From PLanc-01 sp035342095 (GTDB lineage Bacteria > Planctomycetota > Phycisphaerae > Sedimentisphaerales > Anaerobacaceae), in contig DAOQWL010000003.1 in NCBI GenBank assembly GCA_035342095.1, positions 61,154-125,153 on the forward strand: a DNA stretch of 64,000 bases, given 5' to 3'. Each line of letters starts with the position of its first letter. Position 1 is the first letter of the stretch. The notes beneath the pieces were generated by a model. It was not told where the DNA came from, did not search any database, and was given only the letters and a program-made list of their open reading frames with translations. A program made the position numbers and the translations under genes. Shown in pieces: positions 41,312-50,212 of the stretch.

Positions 41312-42429
41312 TGGGGCACCCCCTCCAGCAGCGGCTCCTGTGCGACCGCGTGCGCCTTGCCGGACGGGGAAGCACCCCAGCCTTTGAGGCTCAATCCGAC
41401 CGCCAGCGCCAGATCCGCCGATCCGCACTCTCCGTCGTTGCCCTTGCCCAGATCGAAGCCGCGCAACGGTTCCGCGACCTCCACATCGACCGACAGATGA
41501 CGTCGCAGGACGTCGCGAAGGACCTGCTCGTAGGCGCCGCCGCCCGCGACAACCGCCCGTTCCACGCGCTTGCCGCGGAACGTGACCGTGTAGTACCGCA
41601 GGCACAGCGAGATCTCGCCTGCGAGCTGCTCGGCCGTCAGGTTCAGCGCGTCGATCACCGGACGGCGCGTGGCCGCGTCCACCGGCTCATCTCGCAGCAG
41701 ACGCATCCGAAGCAATTCCGCATCCGCCAGGGAGATTCGAAGCGAGGAGGAAATCTCCTCGTTGAATTGCCCGGTGCCGACCGGGATCTGTTTCACGAAG
41801 CAAATCTCGCTGCTGCGTCCGAAGACCACCGTGGTATGTCGATAACCCACGTCGATGAAGATGACCGTCCGCTCTTTGTCCTCCTGGCGGCGCATGGTCC
41901 GCTCGAACGTCCGGAATACGGCGCACGGCGGCGCGTCGATGCCCACCGGCGCCAGGCCGGCTTCTTCGAGGACCCGGATATGACCGGTGATCGTCTCATG
42001 GTCCGCAGCGAAGAGAATGTACTCGTTCTTCACTTCCTCGCCCTGGCGGACGGAGCCCGCATGGAGGTAGTTGATCGCATCGTGCGCCGGGTCCAGGGCG
42101 AATCGCTCGGTCGCCTCTTTTCGCAGGATCCGGTCGGCATCCATGGCTTCCGCCTCCGACAGTCGCAGCGATGTGATCTTGAGTTTGTCCATAGGCAGTG
42201 CGGAGATGACGCGCCGGCCGCGGAACCCTCCGTCGGCCAATGCCCGGCGCACCGCGAGAACCACCGCCTCGTCCTGCTCGCAATCTTCGACGCCGGGACC
42301 GAGGTCCAGCGGGACCCGCCGGGCCGACAACACCCGGATCCGATCCTCCTCGACCGACACCTGGACCATCTTCAGGCTGCTGTGCCCGATGTCCAGGCCG
42401 ATCGGCTGGATCTGCTGTTTGCCGGTCAT
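41308..42429 (-). CDS. pilM: PilM-like actin-fold assembly protein
   Basis: This 373-aa cytoplasmic protein has an actin/FtsA fold. Phosphate 1 is IGLDIGHSSLKMVQV near residue 9, and the connecting region is NYLHAG. Phosphate 2 is FIDVGYRHTTVVFG near 190, and the adenosine region is ERAVVAGGGAYEQVL near 290. PilM binds the PilN N-terminus and the assembly ATPase. ATG 42429 puts the DIG motif at the usual distance; ATGs further upstream would overlap the pilin gene. It starts 28 bases after the GspH-like stop. Confidence 0.88.
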   Translation of the reverse strand: MTGKQQIQPIGLDIGHSSLKMVQVSVEEDRIRVLSARRVPLDLGPGVEDCEQDEAVVLAVRRALADGGFRGRRVISALPMDKLKITSLRLSEAEAMDADRILRKEATERFALDPAHDAINYLHAGSVRQGEEVKNEYILFAADHETITGHIRVLEEAGLAPVGIDAPPCAVFRTFERTMRRQEDKERTVIFIDVGYRHTTVVFGRSSEICFVKQIPVGTGQFNEEISSSLRISLADAELLRMRLLRDEPVDAATRRPVIDALNLTAEQLAGEISLCLRYYTVTFRGKRVERAVVAGGGAYEQVLRDVLRRHLSVDVEVAEPLRGFDLGKGNDGECGSADLALAVGLSLKGWGASPSGKAHAVAQEPLLEGVPQ

Positions 42430-42457
42430 AGTATGCCACGTCCGCATGTCAGACCAC

Positions 42458-42988
42458 TCAGTTCGGATTGTCGTTGATGTCAATGAATCCCGTAACCGCC
42501 TCGACGGTTACATCCCTCTGGCTCACGCCGGCTTGCAGCGTAATGCTGCCACCAGCAGTAGGGCTGCCCAGGTAATTGAAGCTCACTGTGTCGGAGCTGA
42601 ACGTGGTACTGACGATTTCCACCCGGTCCAGGCGCCCATCGTTCGGGAAGCTGATCGAATACGGAAAATCCTTCTTGACCGGGTTGTCGATTGTCGTTCC
42701 CGTCGCATCCTCAATCCAATAGCCCTCGTTGATCGCATCGAATTCCACAGAGTGGCTCTGGCCCGTGCCGATCGCCAGACTCTTGGCATATTCCAGGTCG
42801 GCAGCCACCATGTTGGCCGCGGAACGCAGTTGCATGCTCGCGGCCGAGGACGCCATGGGCACGACGATCGCCGCGGAGATCGCGAGAATCACGATGACGA
42901 TCAGCAGCTCGATGAGCGTAAACCCACCGGTGCCCCCGCTTCGCTGTCCCACCCATCGAACCATGTTCAGTCTTTCATTCCAGCGCAT
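42458..42988 (-). CDS. GspH-like pseudopilin
   Basis: This 176-aa protein has a class III prepilin signal: a basic leader ending in GG, then FTLIELLIVIVILAISAAIVV with Glu at +5. The mature part (MQLRSAANMVAADLEYAKSLAIGTG) is the H-type pseudopilin pattern. The leader from ATG 42988 is about 22 residues and ATG 42964 gives a shorter one. It is separated by 250 bases from the LamG pilin gene. A cognate prepilin peptidase is not encoded in the window. Confidence 0.88.
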   Translation of the reverse strand: MRWNERLNMVRWVGQRSGGTGGFTLIELLIVIVILAISAAIVVPMASSAASMQLRSAANMVAADLEYAKSLAIGTGQSHSVEFDAINEGYWIEDATGTTIDNPVKKDFPYSISFPNDGRLDRVEIVSTTFSSDTVSFNYLGSPTAGGSITLQAGVSQRDVTVEAVTGFIDINDNPN

Positions 42989-43239
42989 TGTGATCGTGCC
43001 TCGAATTACTATCGCTTCATTCGGCCTATTTGCGATGTGTCTTAATACAATCATACGAATTCAATCATCCGACAGCCAACGTCCGAAAAGCAGATATCGA
43101 CCCGAAGGCCTCGCGCAGAACCCGCAGCCCGATAAGAACTCGCGGCAGGTCCCTGCGGGAAGGCGCGGTGGGAACGCGGCTGAGGGCGAATCGCGGCTTT
43201 TTGCAGCCCGATTCACAAGACAGGCGTGTGCAAGACCGG

Positions 43240-45087
43240 TCAGTCCTGCATCCGCTCGATGCTGCGGATGAACACGCCGGCCGCGGGGCTCCAGCACCGC
43301 TTCAATGTGCTGCTGAGATAGTTGATGATCGCGGCGGCCATCGGATCGACCTGGACGGTCACTCCCGATCCCGGACCGTCCAACTCCCATCGAGCCACGA
43401 AATCCGAAGCCGAGGTCCCGCCGGCAAGCTGGCTCATTTCGACGTCGCTCAGCGCGCGGCCGTAGATGTGTACGTCGTCGATCGCGCCCTGGTAGAAGTC
43501 CGCCAAGTCCGATCCGATGCGTACGGACGTGGCGGGCGAACTCGCGATGCTCCCCGCATAGGCCACGGTGGCCATGGGCACGCCGTCGATGTAGAGCTTG
43601 ACGCTGCTGCCGTCGTAGGTCCCTGCAACATGGTGCCAGACGCCCTGGAAGGCCGTGGTGATCGCGCTCTGGGCGACCCTCGGCGCCGAGCCGACATAGA
43701 CCGAGAATTCCACGTTGCTCCCGTTGATCACGAGGGAGTACGTCGTGGCGCTCTTGACCACAAGGGGCTCTCGCGTCGCCCCGCCCGCCCGCTCGGCCTG
43801 GACCCAGGCGGCCACGGTGATCCCGGTGGTGAGATCGAGGGCCGCGTTGTTGCCGCAATCCACGTAGTCGCTGTTCCCGTCGAGATGGAGGGATCCGCCC
43901 AGGGCCCCCGTCGTCTGCCATTGCGGATCGCCCACGAGCGTGGCGGTCAGGCCGTTGGCCGATGCATCGGGTGTTGTCTCGATGATGTCGCCGGCCACGT
44001 ACAGGCCTCCGAGGAACCGCACGTTGGACACATTCGAGCCAATCCGCAGATTGCCGCCCACGACCGCCAGACCCTTGATCGTCAGGTTGCTGGCGTCCGT
44101 GAGCACCAGGTCGCCGCCCACGTACAGGGCCGGGAGGTTCCGAACCGTCGTGATGCTGCATCCGCTGCCCGCCACGGTGACGTTGCCCGTCGTCACGAAC
44201 AACATGCCCTGGATCGAGGTGCCGGCGGCGAGCGTGATGTCGCCGCTGGTACACTTGAAGATATACTTGTTGGTTGTGGGTGTGGTGGGATAGTCCCCGC
44301 TCATCGTGGTGCCACCGGTCAGCGTGTTGGTGGAGTAAACGTAATTCTGATAGGCTGGAGTCACATAGGGCCCTAATAACCACTCTGGTGAAAGATCGGT
44401 GGTAGGATATGTTTGGCCGACGCAGGTCCCGGTCAGGCTCGTCGCGAACACGTCGCCGTCCAGCGAGGCGGTCGGAGCCTGGCTGACGACGCTGCCGGTG
44501 CAGTACAGATCGCCATGGAGGACCCAGTTCTGGCGAAACGTCAGGTCCTGGTTGCTCCGCAGACCGACGCAGGGATCCAGGCGCAATTGGGCGATCAGAC
44601 CGGTCCAGCCGATCTGGTCGCCGTCGCTGTCCTTGCGATACGCCTTCGACGTGACGGTATACGTGCAGTAGTCGGTTTCGTCGCGCACGACGGTGACATC
44701 ATAGAAGTCCTTGTAGCCGCCGGTGTCCGTGATCAACTGGAGTCCCGCGTCGCCCACCCAGTACCAGTCGTCGGACTCGACGTAACTGACGTTCAACGGC
44801 TGTGGACACAGCAACAGGCCCTTTGCGTGCTCCAGGCCCGAATGGGCCAGTTGGTCCATCTGCACGCGCAGCAGCATGCTCTGGCCGCAAGCCAGCTCGA
44901 CGTCGGTGCGGGCGATGAACCCGGCCGACAGGATCGTCACCGCCATCACGATCAGCAGGACCATGAGCAAGACGACCCCGCGACGGCGATGAGCGACCAA
45001 GGGTCGATGGCCGGATGGTTCGCCTCGCTCACCAGGACAAGTCCAAACATCGTCTGGAGACAGTCTTCTAATCATCGTCATCGCCAT
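43240..45087 (-). CDS. GspK/PilX-like pilin with C-terminal LamG domain
   Basis: This 615-aa protein begins with a ~36-residue basic leader, then RRGVVLLMVLLIVMAVTIL, a pilin-type helix without the usual Glu+5, as in GspK. A cysteine-containing region follows, then a beta-solenoid-like stretch (SGDITLAAGTSIQGMLFV, ALYVGGDLVLTDASNLTIKG) near 255-365. A LamG/concanavalin-like domain is at about 395-560, with LDGNSDYVDCGNNAALDL, WHHVAGTYDGSSVKLYIDG and DDVHIYGRALSDVEM. LamG domains bind glycans or proteins. It overlaps the GspJ gene by 20 bases. A sticky minor pilin at the fibre tip is a reasonable reading. Confidence 0.85.
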   Translation of the reverse strand: MAMTMIRRLSPDDVWTCPGERGEPSGHRPLVAHRRRGVVLLMVLLIVMAVTILSAGFIARTDVELACGQSMLLRVQMDQLAHSGLEHAKGLLLCPQPLNVSYVESDDWYWVGDAGLQLITDTGGYKDFYDVTVVRDETDYCTYTVTSKAYRKDSDGDQIGWTGLIAQLRLDPCVGLRSNQDLTFRQNWVLHGDLYCTGSVVSQAPTASLDGDVFATSLTGTCVGQTYPTTDLSPEWLLGPYVTPAYQNYVYSTNTLTGGTTMSGDYPTTPTTNKYIFKCTSGDITLAAGTSIQGMLFVTTGNVTVAGSGCSITTVRNLPALYVGGDLVLTDASNLTIKGLAVVGGNLRIGSNVSNVRFLGGLYVAGDIIETTPDASANGLTATLVGDPQWQTTGALGGSLHLDGNSDYVDCGNNAALDLTTGITVAAWVQAERAGGATREPLVVKSATTYSLVINGSNVEFSVYVGSAPRVAQSAITTAFQGVWHHVAGTYDGSSVKLYIDGVPMATVAYAGSIASSPATSVRIGSDLADFYQGAIDDVHIYGRALSDVEMSQLAGGTSASDFVARWELDGPGSGVTVQVDPMAAAIINYLSSTLKRCWSPAAGVFIRSIERMQD

Positions 45088-45757
45088 CCACCAGCATGTT
45101 TGTGGTCGTGTCGAGTAAATGGGCCGTAGTGACCCGTCTGGTCATAATCATTTCGTAATGCGAGAGCTTCTCGTTCTCGCTGTTGGCCAGATCGAACGAG
45201 ATCACCACCAGCGCCGTCCGCGGCGGTGCAGGGTCGATCGTCATGCTCAGGCTGTGGCACTGTTGCAGCAAAGTGGTCTTGCATACAACCCCGGTGTCGG
45301 CTTCCCCACACATCTGCACAAGGGCGGTCTTCGTCGCAGGATCGGCCAACTCCGTCAGGACGGGGGCCGTCTCCTCCAATCCCAGGGCCTCCAGGACCGT
45401 CGTATTCTCCGACGGGTCCAGCTTGAACTCCCATAACGTCAGGACATACCATGGTGCATTGTACTCCAGGTAGGCGATCTCGTTGACGTCGATTCGCCCG
45501 TTGGCGTTGCTGTCCGCCTTCCAGAAAACCAAGTGGTTGTCAAACGCTGCGCAGATCATCTTGCTATAGCTGACCATGTCCCAATTTCGCAACGTAGTGC
45601 CGCGGACATAGGCCTTCTCGCGAAACATATCGTCGGACACGCGAGAGGCGGTGCTCATGGCGAACGCCAGCGTCGCGACGGCCGACAGGAGAATGCCGGT
45701 CACCACCATGGAGACCATCAACTCGACGAACGTGAATGCCCTGGCGCGTCGGCTCAT
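45068..45757 (-). CDS. GspJ-like pseudopilin with EF-hand/dockerin-like loop
   Basis: This 229-aa prepilin has a short leader (MSRRAR) followed by AFTFVELMVSMVVTGILLSAV with Glu+5. In the globular part, DSNANGRIDVNE near 85-97 is a perfect calcium-binding DxNxNGxIDxxE loop like those of dockerin or EF-hand proteins. The protein ends in an acidic DGDDDD. It overlaps GspI upstream (ATGA) and the LamG pilin downstream. Minor pseudopilins H-I-J-K form the tip complex. Confidence 0.85.
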   Translation of the reverse strand: MSRRARAFTFVELMVSMVVTGILLSAVATLAFAMSTASRVSDDMFREKAYVRGTTLRNWDMVSYSKMICAAFDNHLVFWKADSNANGRIDVNEIAYLEYNAPWYVLTLWEFKLDPSENTTVLEALGLEETAPVLTELADPATKTALVQMCGEADTGVVCKTTLLQQCHSLSMTIDPAPPRTALVVISFDLANSENEKLSHYEMIMTRRVTTAHLLDTTTNMLVDGDDDD

Positions 45758-46170
45758 AGGTTGACCCAACTGCTGAGGGTGACGATTTCCCGGCCATGCC
45801 AGGCGACCGTCACCTTGATCAGCACGAACTGGACCTGGTTGCTGGTAGTCGAGAGCCCTTTGGTCGAACAGACCACGCTCCGGCTGAATCCCGAGTACAT
45901 CGGGTCCGCAAACACAGCGCCGCTGGCGTCCGTCACCTCGCGCTCGGCCTCGGAATGACCGTTCCAGTCCGTGACAATTTGGGCAGGCGCCGTCGTCGCG
46001 ATGATCTGCTCCATCAGATCGTTGGCCAGCTTGGCCGCCAGGGTCCGGCGCATGCCTTCCGCCTGGTTCGTGGCTCCGCTCGAGAACGGCAGCAACACGC
46101 CGGCGGCCGCCATCCCCAGGATCACCAGGGCCATCGTCGCCTCGGGCAGCGTGAAACCGGGCCGTGTCAT
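45754..46170 (-). CDS. GspI-like pseudopilin
   Basis: This 138-aa prepilin has a very short leader and the helix GFTLPEATMALVILGMAAAGVLL with Glu+5. The body (AKLANDLMEQIIATTAP and VTVAWHGREIVTLSSWV) resembles GspI/PilV minor pilins, which end in a W-x-G-x-E-x-x-L-x-T motif. ATG 46170 is the only sensible start, although its ribosome site (GCGGGG) is weak. An inverted repeat lies immediately upstream. Confidence 0.83.
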   Translation of the reverse strand: MTRPGFTLPEATMALVILGMAAAGVLLPFSSGATNQAEGMRRTLAAKLANDLMEQIIATTAPAQIVTDWNGHSEAEREVTDASGAVFADPMYSGFSRSVVCSTKGLSTTSNQVQFVLIKVTVAWHGREIVTLSSWVNL

Positions 46171-46178
46171 CCCCGCGC

Positions 46179-46250
46179 CATTGCGAGGAGCGCAACGACG
46201 AAGCAATCTCAATCCACGGGATAGGAGATTGCTTCGCTGCGCCTGCAATG
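46179..46250. repeat. Long inverted repeat of the CATTGCGAGG...CGCAATG type
   Basis: The left arm is at 46179-46210 (CATTGCGAGGAGCGCAACGA then CGAAGCAATCTC). The right arm is at 46225-46250 (GAGATTGCTTCGCTGCGCCT then GCAATG). The arms are nearly complementary around a 14-base centre. It lies between two pseudopilin genes. A single arm of the same family is at 14693-14718. Similar sequences are familiar as dispersed repeats in diverse bacteria. Confidence 0.85.
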
Positions 46251-46270
46251 ACCTTGGCAGCCATTGGCGG

Positions 46271-46792
46271 TCAGTAGGCATAGTATGCTGTTCCGCTATT
46301 GTCCGTACCGGAGTTGCCGGGTCGGATCTCGCCCGTCGCGGGCTTGTAGATCCAGCCGAATGCGTCATCCGCTACGGCCGGGAATTCCGCCGCGTCCGCA
46401 AGGACGTTGACGGTGTTCAGCTTGTTGAATGGATTCGCCGGAATATTGGACAGGTAGGGTCCCAGGGGATACCCTGCTGTGCCCCGCGCCTCGGTTTGTC
46501 CTTGCTGGTTGCTGGACAATGTGGCCTGGCTGACGAAGACGTCTTCCGTAGGAGCGGCCGATTTGTCTCCATTCGGATACCCCGGCGCCACCTCCAGATG
46601 CTGGCTCGCATAAACAGGAATGAACCTGCGAAGCAGATTCAAGTCCATGGCTAGCGTCGTTTCCCTCGCCGAAGTGGCGCCGTTGCCGATGGCGGGAATG
46701 ACGATTGCGGCCAGGACGCCAAGCAAGACCACCACGATCAGAATCTCCACCAGGGTGAAGCCTCTTGCCCGTCTCATCGCTGACCCTTTCAT
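46271..46792 (-). CDS. GspG-like (pseudo)pilin, second copy
   Basis: This 173-aa prepilin has leader MKGSAMRRARG and helix FTLVEILIVVVLLGVLAAIVIPA. The body has LDLNLLRRFIPVYASQH and the major-pseudopilin-like ending YLSNIPANPFNKLNTV...GWIYKPATGEIRPG. Compared with the neighbouring copy it shares the same N-terminus and PxNPF...W.Y...TGEI ending, so the pair arose by duplication. GGAGGAG lies seven bases before the ATG. It is probably a structural pilin. Confidence 0.9.
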   Translation of the reverse strand: MKGSAMRRARGFTLVEILIVVVLLGVLAAIVIPAIGNGATSARETTLAMDLNLLRRFIPVYASQHLEVAPGYPNGDKSAAPTEDVFVSQATLSSNQQGQTEARGTAGYPLGPYLSNIPANPFNKLNTVNVLADAAEFPAVADDAFGWIYKPATGEIRPGNSGTDNSGTAYYAY

Positions 46793-46914
46793 GTTCTCCT
46801 CCCCAGTTCCTCGATCGACTCATTTGATGGTAGAAGAAAGGCTGACCGGCTTGAGCTTGGCTCCCGCACGGTCAGCCTTGATGAGCATCCTCCGAAGGCC
46901 GTCAGGCCAGGAGA

Positions 46915-47373
46915 TTAGTACGCGGCGTGCTCGGTCGAGTCCCCGGCGTAGATCTCGCCCGTCGCTTCGACGTAGTCCCAACCGTTGGTGCCGCCGCCGG
47001 CTACTGTCTTGTCGTCCACCGCGCCGACCGTCGCCAGGTTACTGAACGGGTTCTCAGGAATCCGCTCCAGATACGGACCATAGCAGAAGGTGTCAGTGCG
47101 GACCTTCGTGCCGGTGCCGTTGACGTTGCCGTCGATGTCGGTGCAGTAGACCATGACCGTGTTGAAGTCGGCCGCAGCGGGCACCTTGTCGTTGTGCTGT
47201 ACCTTGTACAGTTCGATCTGGGACCGGAGAGTCTGCAGGTTGCTGCACAGACTGTTCGTCTTGGCCTCGGTGCTGGCCTGGGTGAACTGCGGGATAACGA
47301 TCGCGGCCAAAATGCCCAGAATGACCACGACGATCAGAATTTCAACCAGTGTAAATCCGCGTTTCGCTTGCAT
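46915..47373 (-). CDS. GspG-like major (pseudo)pilin
   Basis: This 152-aa prepilin is the first gene of the locus. The leader is MQAKRG, then FTLVEILIVVVILGILAAIVIPQF with Glu+5. The alpha-helix continues ASTEAKTNSLCSNLQTLRSQIELYK, and the C-terminal part has GPYLERIPENPFSNL and GWDYVEATGEIYAGD, as in major pseudopilins. A very strong ribosome site (GAGGAGG) precedes ATG 47373, consistent with high expression of a major fibre subunit. The 122-base gap to the next pilin could hold a processing or attenuation site. Confidence 0.92.
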   Translation of the reverse strand: MQAKRGFTLVEILIVVVILGILAAIVIPQFTQASTEAKTNSLCSNLQTLRSQIELYKVQHNDKVPAAADFNTVMVYCTDIDGNVNGTGTKVRTDTFCYGPYLERIPENPFSNLATVGAVDDKTVAGGGTNGWDYVEATGEIYAGDSTEHAAY

Positions 47374-48075
47374 GTGTCGTTCCTCCTCGGTGTAGTAGAA
47401 AATCGTTGTTGCCACGTTTGGTAAAGAAGTACTGCTGTTTACCACTGTTGATCCTATCGACCGAATCGACAGGCCACTTGACTGACTCTCGCTATTTGAG
47501 TTGCCGACCTCCCGAAATGAAACAAACCCGGTTCCTCACACTCACACCCTACTTCCATGAAGACAGTTTCGTTGACGCATTCGGGGGCCTAAAGGTGCAG
47601 GCTTGGATAGGCCGAGCCGCGTTATCTGCGGCCCCCACTCAGTCCAAGCAAAAGATAAGAAACACCGGAGGAAGTGCAAAACGGAGAAGGCAAGAAAACT
47701 CGAAATTCGAAACTCGAAATCCGAAACAAGCACGAATGGCCAAAATCCAAAATCTAAAACGGATCATCCGACCGGCGACAACGTCTCCGTCATTTGGATT
47801 TCGTGCTTGGGATTTGTGGTTCATCCGGTTCTTGCGTGCTTTCGTGATCCAGGCACGCCCGAAGCGGTCGTGCACGGGAGATTCTCCGCTTTCAGCCAAT
47901 AGCATGGCGGGAAGGCGGCGCGACACGCCAGTACGGATGTCTTGGGCCATACCATGCTATTGGCCCAAAGCGACAAATCTCAGGGGTTTGGGGACAGGTC
48001 CCCAAGAACCACCGAAGTACGCGAGAACCGGATGAGCCTGATTTGCTTCCGATTTCGGATTTCCGCCTTGCGACA
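47374..48075. other. Intergenic region upstream of the pilus-like locus; no gene
   Basis: These 702 bases lie between the first pilin gene and tsaE. The part next to the pilin (47380-47520) is AT-richer and probably holds the pilin promoter, which I cannot locate exactly. The middle is occupied by the dispersed repeat at 47690-47845. Around 47880-48000 there are palindromic bits (TAGCATGG...CCATGCTA). No convincing reading frame is present. Confidence 0.5.
47690..47845. repeat. Dispersed AAATCCGAAA repeat, copy 2
   Basis: The left arm is CGAAATTCGAAACTCGAAAT then CCGAAACAAGCACGAATGG. The centre is ACAACGTCTCCGTCATTTGG. The right arm is GGATTTCGTGCTTGGGATTT then GTGGTTCATCC...GCGTGCTTTCG. It has the same order of words as the copies at 28619 and 62071. 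Confidence 0.8.
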
Positions 48076-48525
48076 TTAGCGGATCTTCAGATATGCAGGC
48101 ATGTTGCGAAGATGAATGGTCCTGGTTTTCTCGCCGGCATGAGCCAGATCGATGCGAACGGAGTCGATCCCGCGAATGGCGGACTCGATTTTATCCGCCC
48201 ATTCGATCAGGACGACGGACTGCGGATAGCAGAAATCGTCGAAACCGAGCATCTCGAACTCCGCGATCGACTCGATCCGATAGGCATCTATATGATACAG
48301 GTCGAGTCGGCCGCGATACTGGTTGACGATGACGAACGTAGGGCTTGTGACGTTCTCGCGGTCCTGCGCTCCCGCTCCCGTTGCGACGCCCTTGATGAGA
48401 TGCGTCTTGCCGCTGCCCAAGGGTCCGCAAATCGCGAGGACTTCGCCGCCTCGCAGCGCGGCGCCGATCCGCCGGCCCAATTCCATCGTCTCTTCCACCG
48501 ACCGGGATGTGATCGTCGTTTCCAT
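48076..48525 (-). CDS. tsaE: TsaE, tRNA threonylcarbamoyladenosine biosynthesis ATPase
   Basis: This 149-aa P-loop protein is needed for N6-threonylcarbamoyladenosine at position 37 of ANN-decoding tRNAs, together with TsaB and TsaD. Walker A is GPLGSGKT (Lys 40), followed by the family motif TSPTFVIVNQY near 60, then LYHIDAYRI and VVLIEWADKI. The length is normal. Its ATG directly follows the stop of the PL11 lyase gene with no spacer, so it is probably translated by re-initiation as the last gene of the operon. Confidence 0.95.
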   Translation of the reverse strand: METTITSRSVEETMELGRRIGAALRGGEVLAICGPLGSGKTHLIKGVATGAGAQDRENVTSPTFVIVNQYRGRLDLYHIDAYRIESIAEFEMLGFDDFCYPQSVVLIEWADKIESAIRGIDSVRIDLAHAGEKTRTIHLRNMPAYLKIR

Positions 48526-50184
48526 CTACTCAATTCCGAGTTGGGCAGGATAGTAGTAACCCATCGTCTGTGCTGCGACCCCCATGCGGTACAAATGATT
48601 CTGCAACAGACAGGGCCGTCGGTCCGGAGCGGGAATCGTCGTCGAGTAGATCCGCAGCTCGCCCTTGACGCAGGTGATGACCTCCTCGCGATGGTCCCCC
48701 AGGCAATCCATCACCGCGACGACGCGGCCTTCGATCGTCTGAATGGCCGGACCGTTCCAGTCCTGGACCGCTTTCCCGAAGATCACCTCCTTCTGCGGAT
48801 CGCCGTCCCACCAGAGCGCCCGCGGGCTCAACGGGAGGTCTTCTTTGAATTCGATCAGCTCGCCGGAGGCGCTGTAGAGCCATCGCTTCTCGTAGTCCCG
48901 TTCGCCTGCGAGGACTTCCATGCCCGCGTATCCTGCGAGAACGTCGGCGGCCATACCCTGATTGTGCAGGTGGAACGTCGGCTCCTTGTGCGTCCAGAGC
49001 TTGCGCCCGGTGGCGGCGTCGACGACGCAGATGCCGTCCGTCTTCTGCTTGCTCTCGAACCCATAGAAGATCTCGAGTCCGGGATTGGCGGGATCGACGT
49101 CGCCCACGTGGCAGATATCCGGGTGTCCCATTTCCAGGGTCCAGAGCCCCTTGCCTGTGTCGTCCAGCACCGCGGCCCCCAGGACCAGCTCGTCGCGCCC
49201 GTCGCGGTCCACATCAGCCGCGATCAGGCCGTGAGACCCCTGGCCGGCGTACCTGGCCTTCTCCTGCGCGGCTTCCCAGTACCAGATGAGGCCGAGGTCT
49301 TTGTCCATCGCCTGGACCTTGATCACGTTGTACGTCCCCCGCTGCATGATGAGCGAGGGCGTCTTGCCGTCGAGATAGGCGACCGTGAGGAAATTGCGGC
49401 AGTAGTAGTTGTAGTCGGGGTATCCCTCGCGGCTGAGCCAGTCCGTCTTAGCAGCCACTTCTCCCGTCCGCCCATCGAGCTTGACGAGGTACTCGGGACC
49501 CGTCTGGACCAGCCCTTTCTCATCACGGGGATCGCCTTCGCCTGCTTTGCAGTAGACTTCCGCCCGCCCGTCGCCATCGACGTCGTAGACCACCCAAGGC
49601 GAGTACCAGATGCCCGCCTCGATGGACCAGCCCATGTCGTGACGCCACATCAGGGCGCCGTCGAGACGATAGGCTTCGATCTTGTACGTCGTCGTGCTCG
49701 GCTTCCAGTACCCTGGCTTCTGGTACGGATCGGTGTTGAAGTCCGGCTGCTTGATGACGAATTCGAGCGAGCCGTCGCCGTCCAGGTCGCCGACGCCGAC
49801 CTTCTGGAAATCGTAGTCGCCTCCGAGCGGGATGCTCAGATAGGGCTTCGCGCAAACGCGCGTGGTCGCCAGAGGCTCTCCGGAAGGACGGCCGTTCTCG
49901 AAGCGGACCAGATCATATGCCGAGTCGCCGTTGGCGGAGCTGCGATGCACGAAATGCGTCTGCCCGCTCCCCTGCCCGTTGAGCACCATTCGCGAGGCAT
50001 GATCCACGATTCCAAAGGCGATATCCGGCGGGTCCTCCTTCAGCAGACGCCAACTGAAGAACGTCGAGCCATCCGCCATCGGAAGCGCGATGAGCCCCCG
50101 ATCCAGCTTCTCCAAGCCGTGAACCGCGGGGACCTGGGCCAGCAAGACCAGTGCGATTGCCATTGTTCTGTGTGCCTTCGTCAT
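48526..50184 (-). CDS. PL11-family rhamnogalacturonan lyase, secreted
   Basis: This 552-aa protein has an N-terminal signal peptide (MTKAHRTMAIALVLLAQVPAVHG). The family opening LEKLDRGLIALPMADGSTFFSWRLL follows, as in YesW/YesX rhamnogalacturonan lyases. An eight-bladed beta-propeller follows, with calcium loops such as GDLDGDGSLEFV, DVDGDGRAEVY and ADVDRDGRDELV. It would cleave the rhamnose-galacturonate backbone of pectin rhamnogalacturonan I outside the cytoplasm. It sits between thiL (28-base gap) and tsaE (no gap), an unusual place for a polysaccharide lyase. Propeller proteins of other function share parts of this pattern, but the opening is specific. Confidence 0.82.
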   Translation of the reverse strand: MTKAHRTMAIALVLLAQVPAVHGLEKLDRGLIALPMADGSTFFSWRLLKEDPPDIAFGIVDHASRMVLNGQGSGQTHFVHRSSANGDSAYDLVRFENGRPSGEPLATTRVCAKPYLSIPLGGDYDFQKVGVGDLDGDGSLEFVIKQPDFNTDPYQKPGYWKPSTTTYKIEAYRLDGALMWRHDMGWSIEAGIWYSPWVVYDVDGDGRAEVYCKAGEGDPRDEKGLVQTGPEYLVKLDGRTGEVAAKTDWLSREGYPDYNYYCRNFLTVAYLDGKTPSLIMQRGTYNVIKVQAMDKDLGLIWYWEAAQEKARYAGQGSHGLIAADVDRDGRDELVLGAAVLDDTGKGLWTLEMGHPDICHVGDVDPANPGLEIFYGFESKQKTDGICVVDAATGRKLWTHKEPTFHLHNQGMAADVLAGYAGMEVLAGERDYEKRWLYSASGELIEFKEDLPLSPRALWWDGDPQKEVIFGKAVQDWNGPAIQTIEGRVVAVMDCLGDHREEVITCVKGELRIYSTTIPAPDRRPCLLQNHLYRMGVAAQTMGYYYPAQLGIE

Positions 50185-50212
50185 CGTGGTCTCCTCAGAA
50201 CACTCAGGGACG

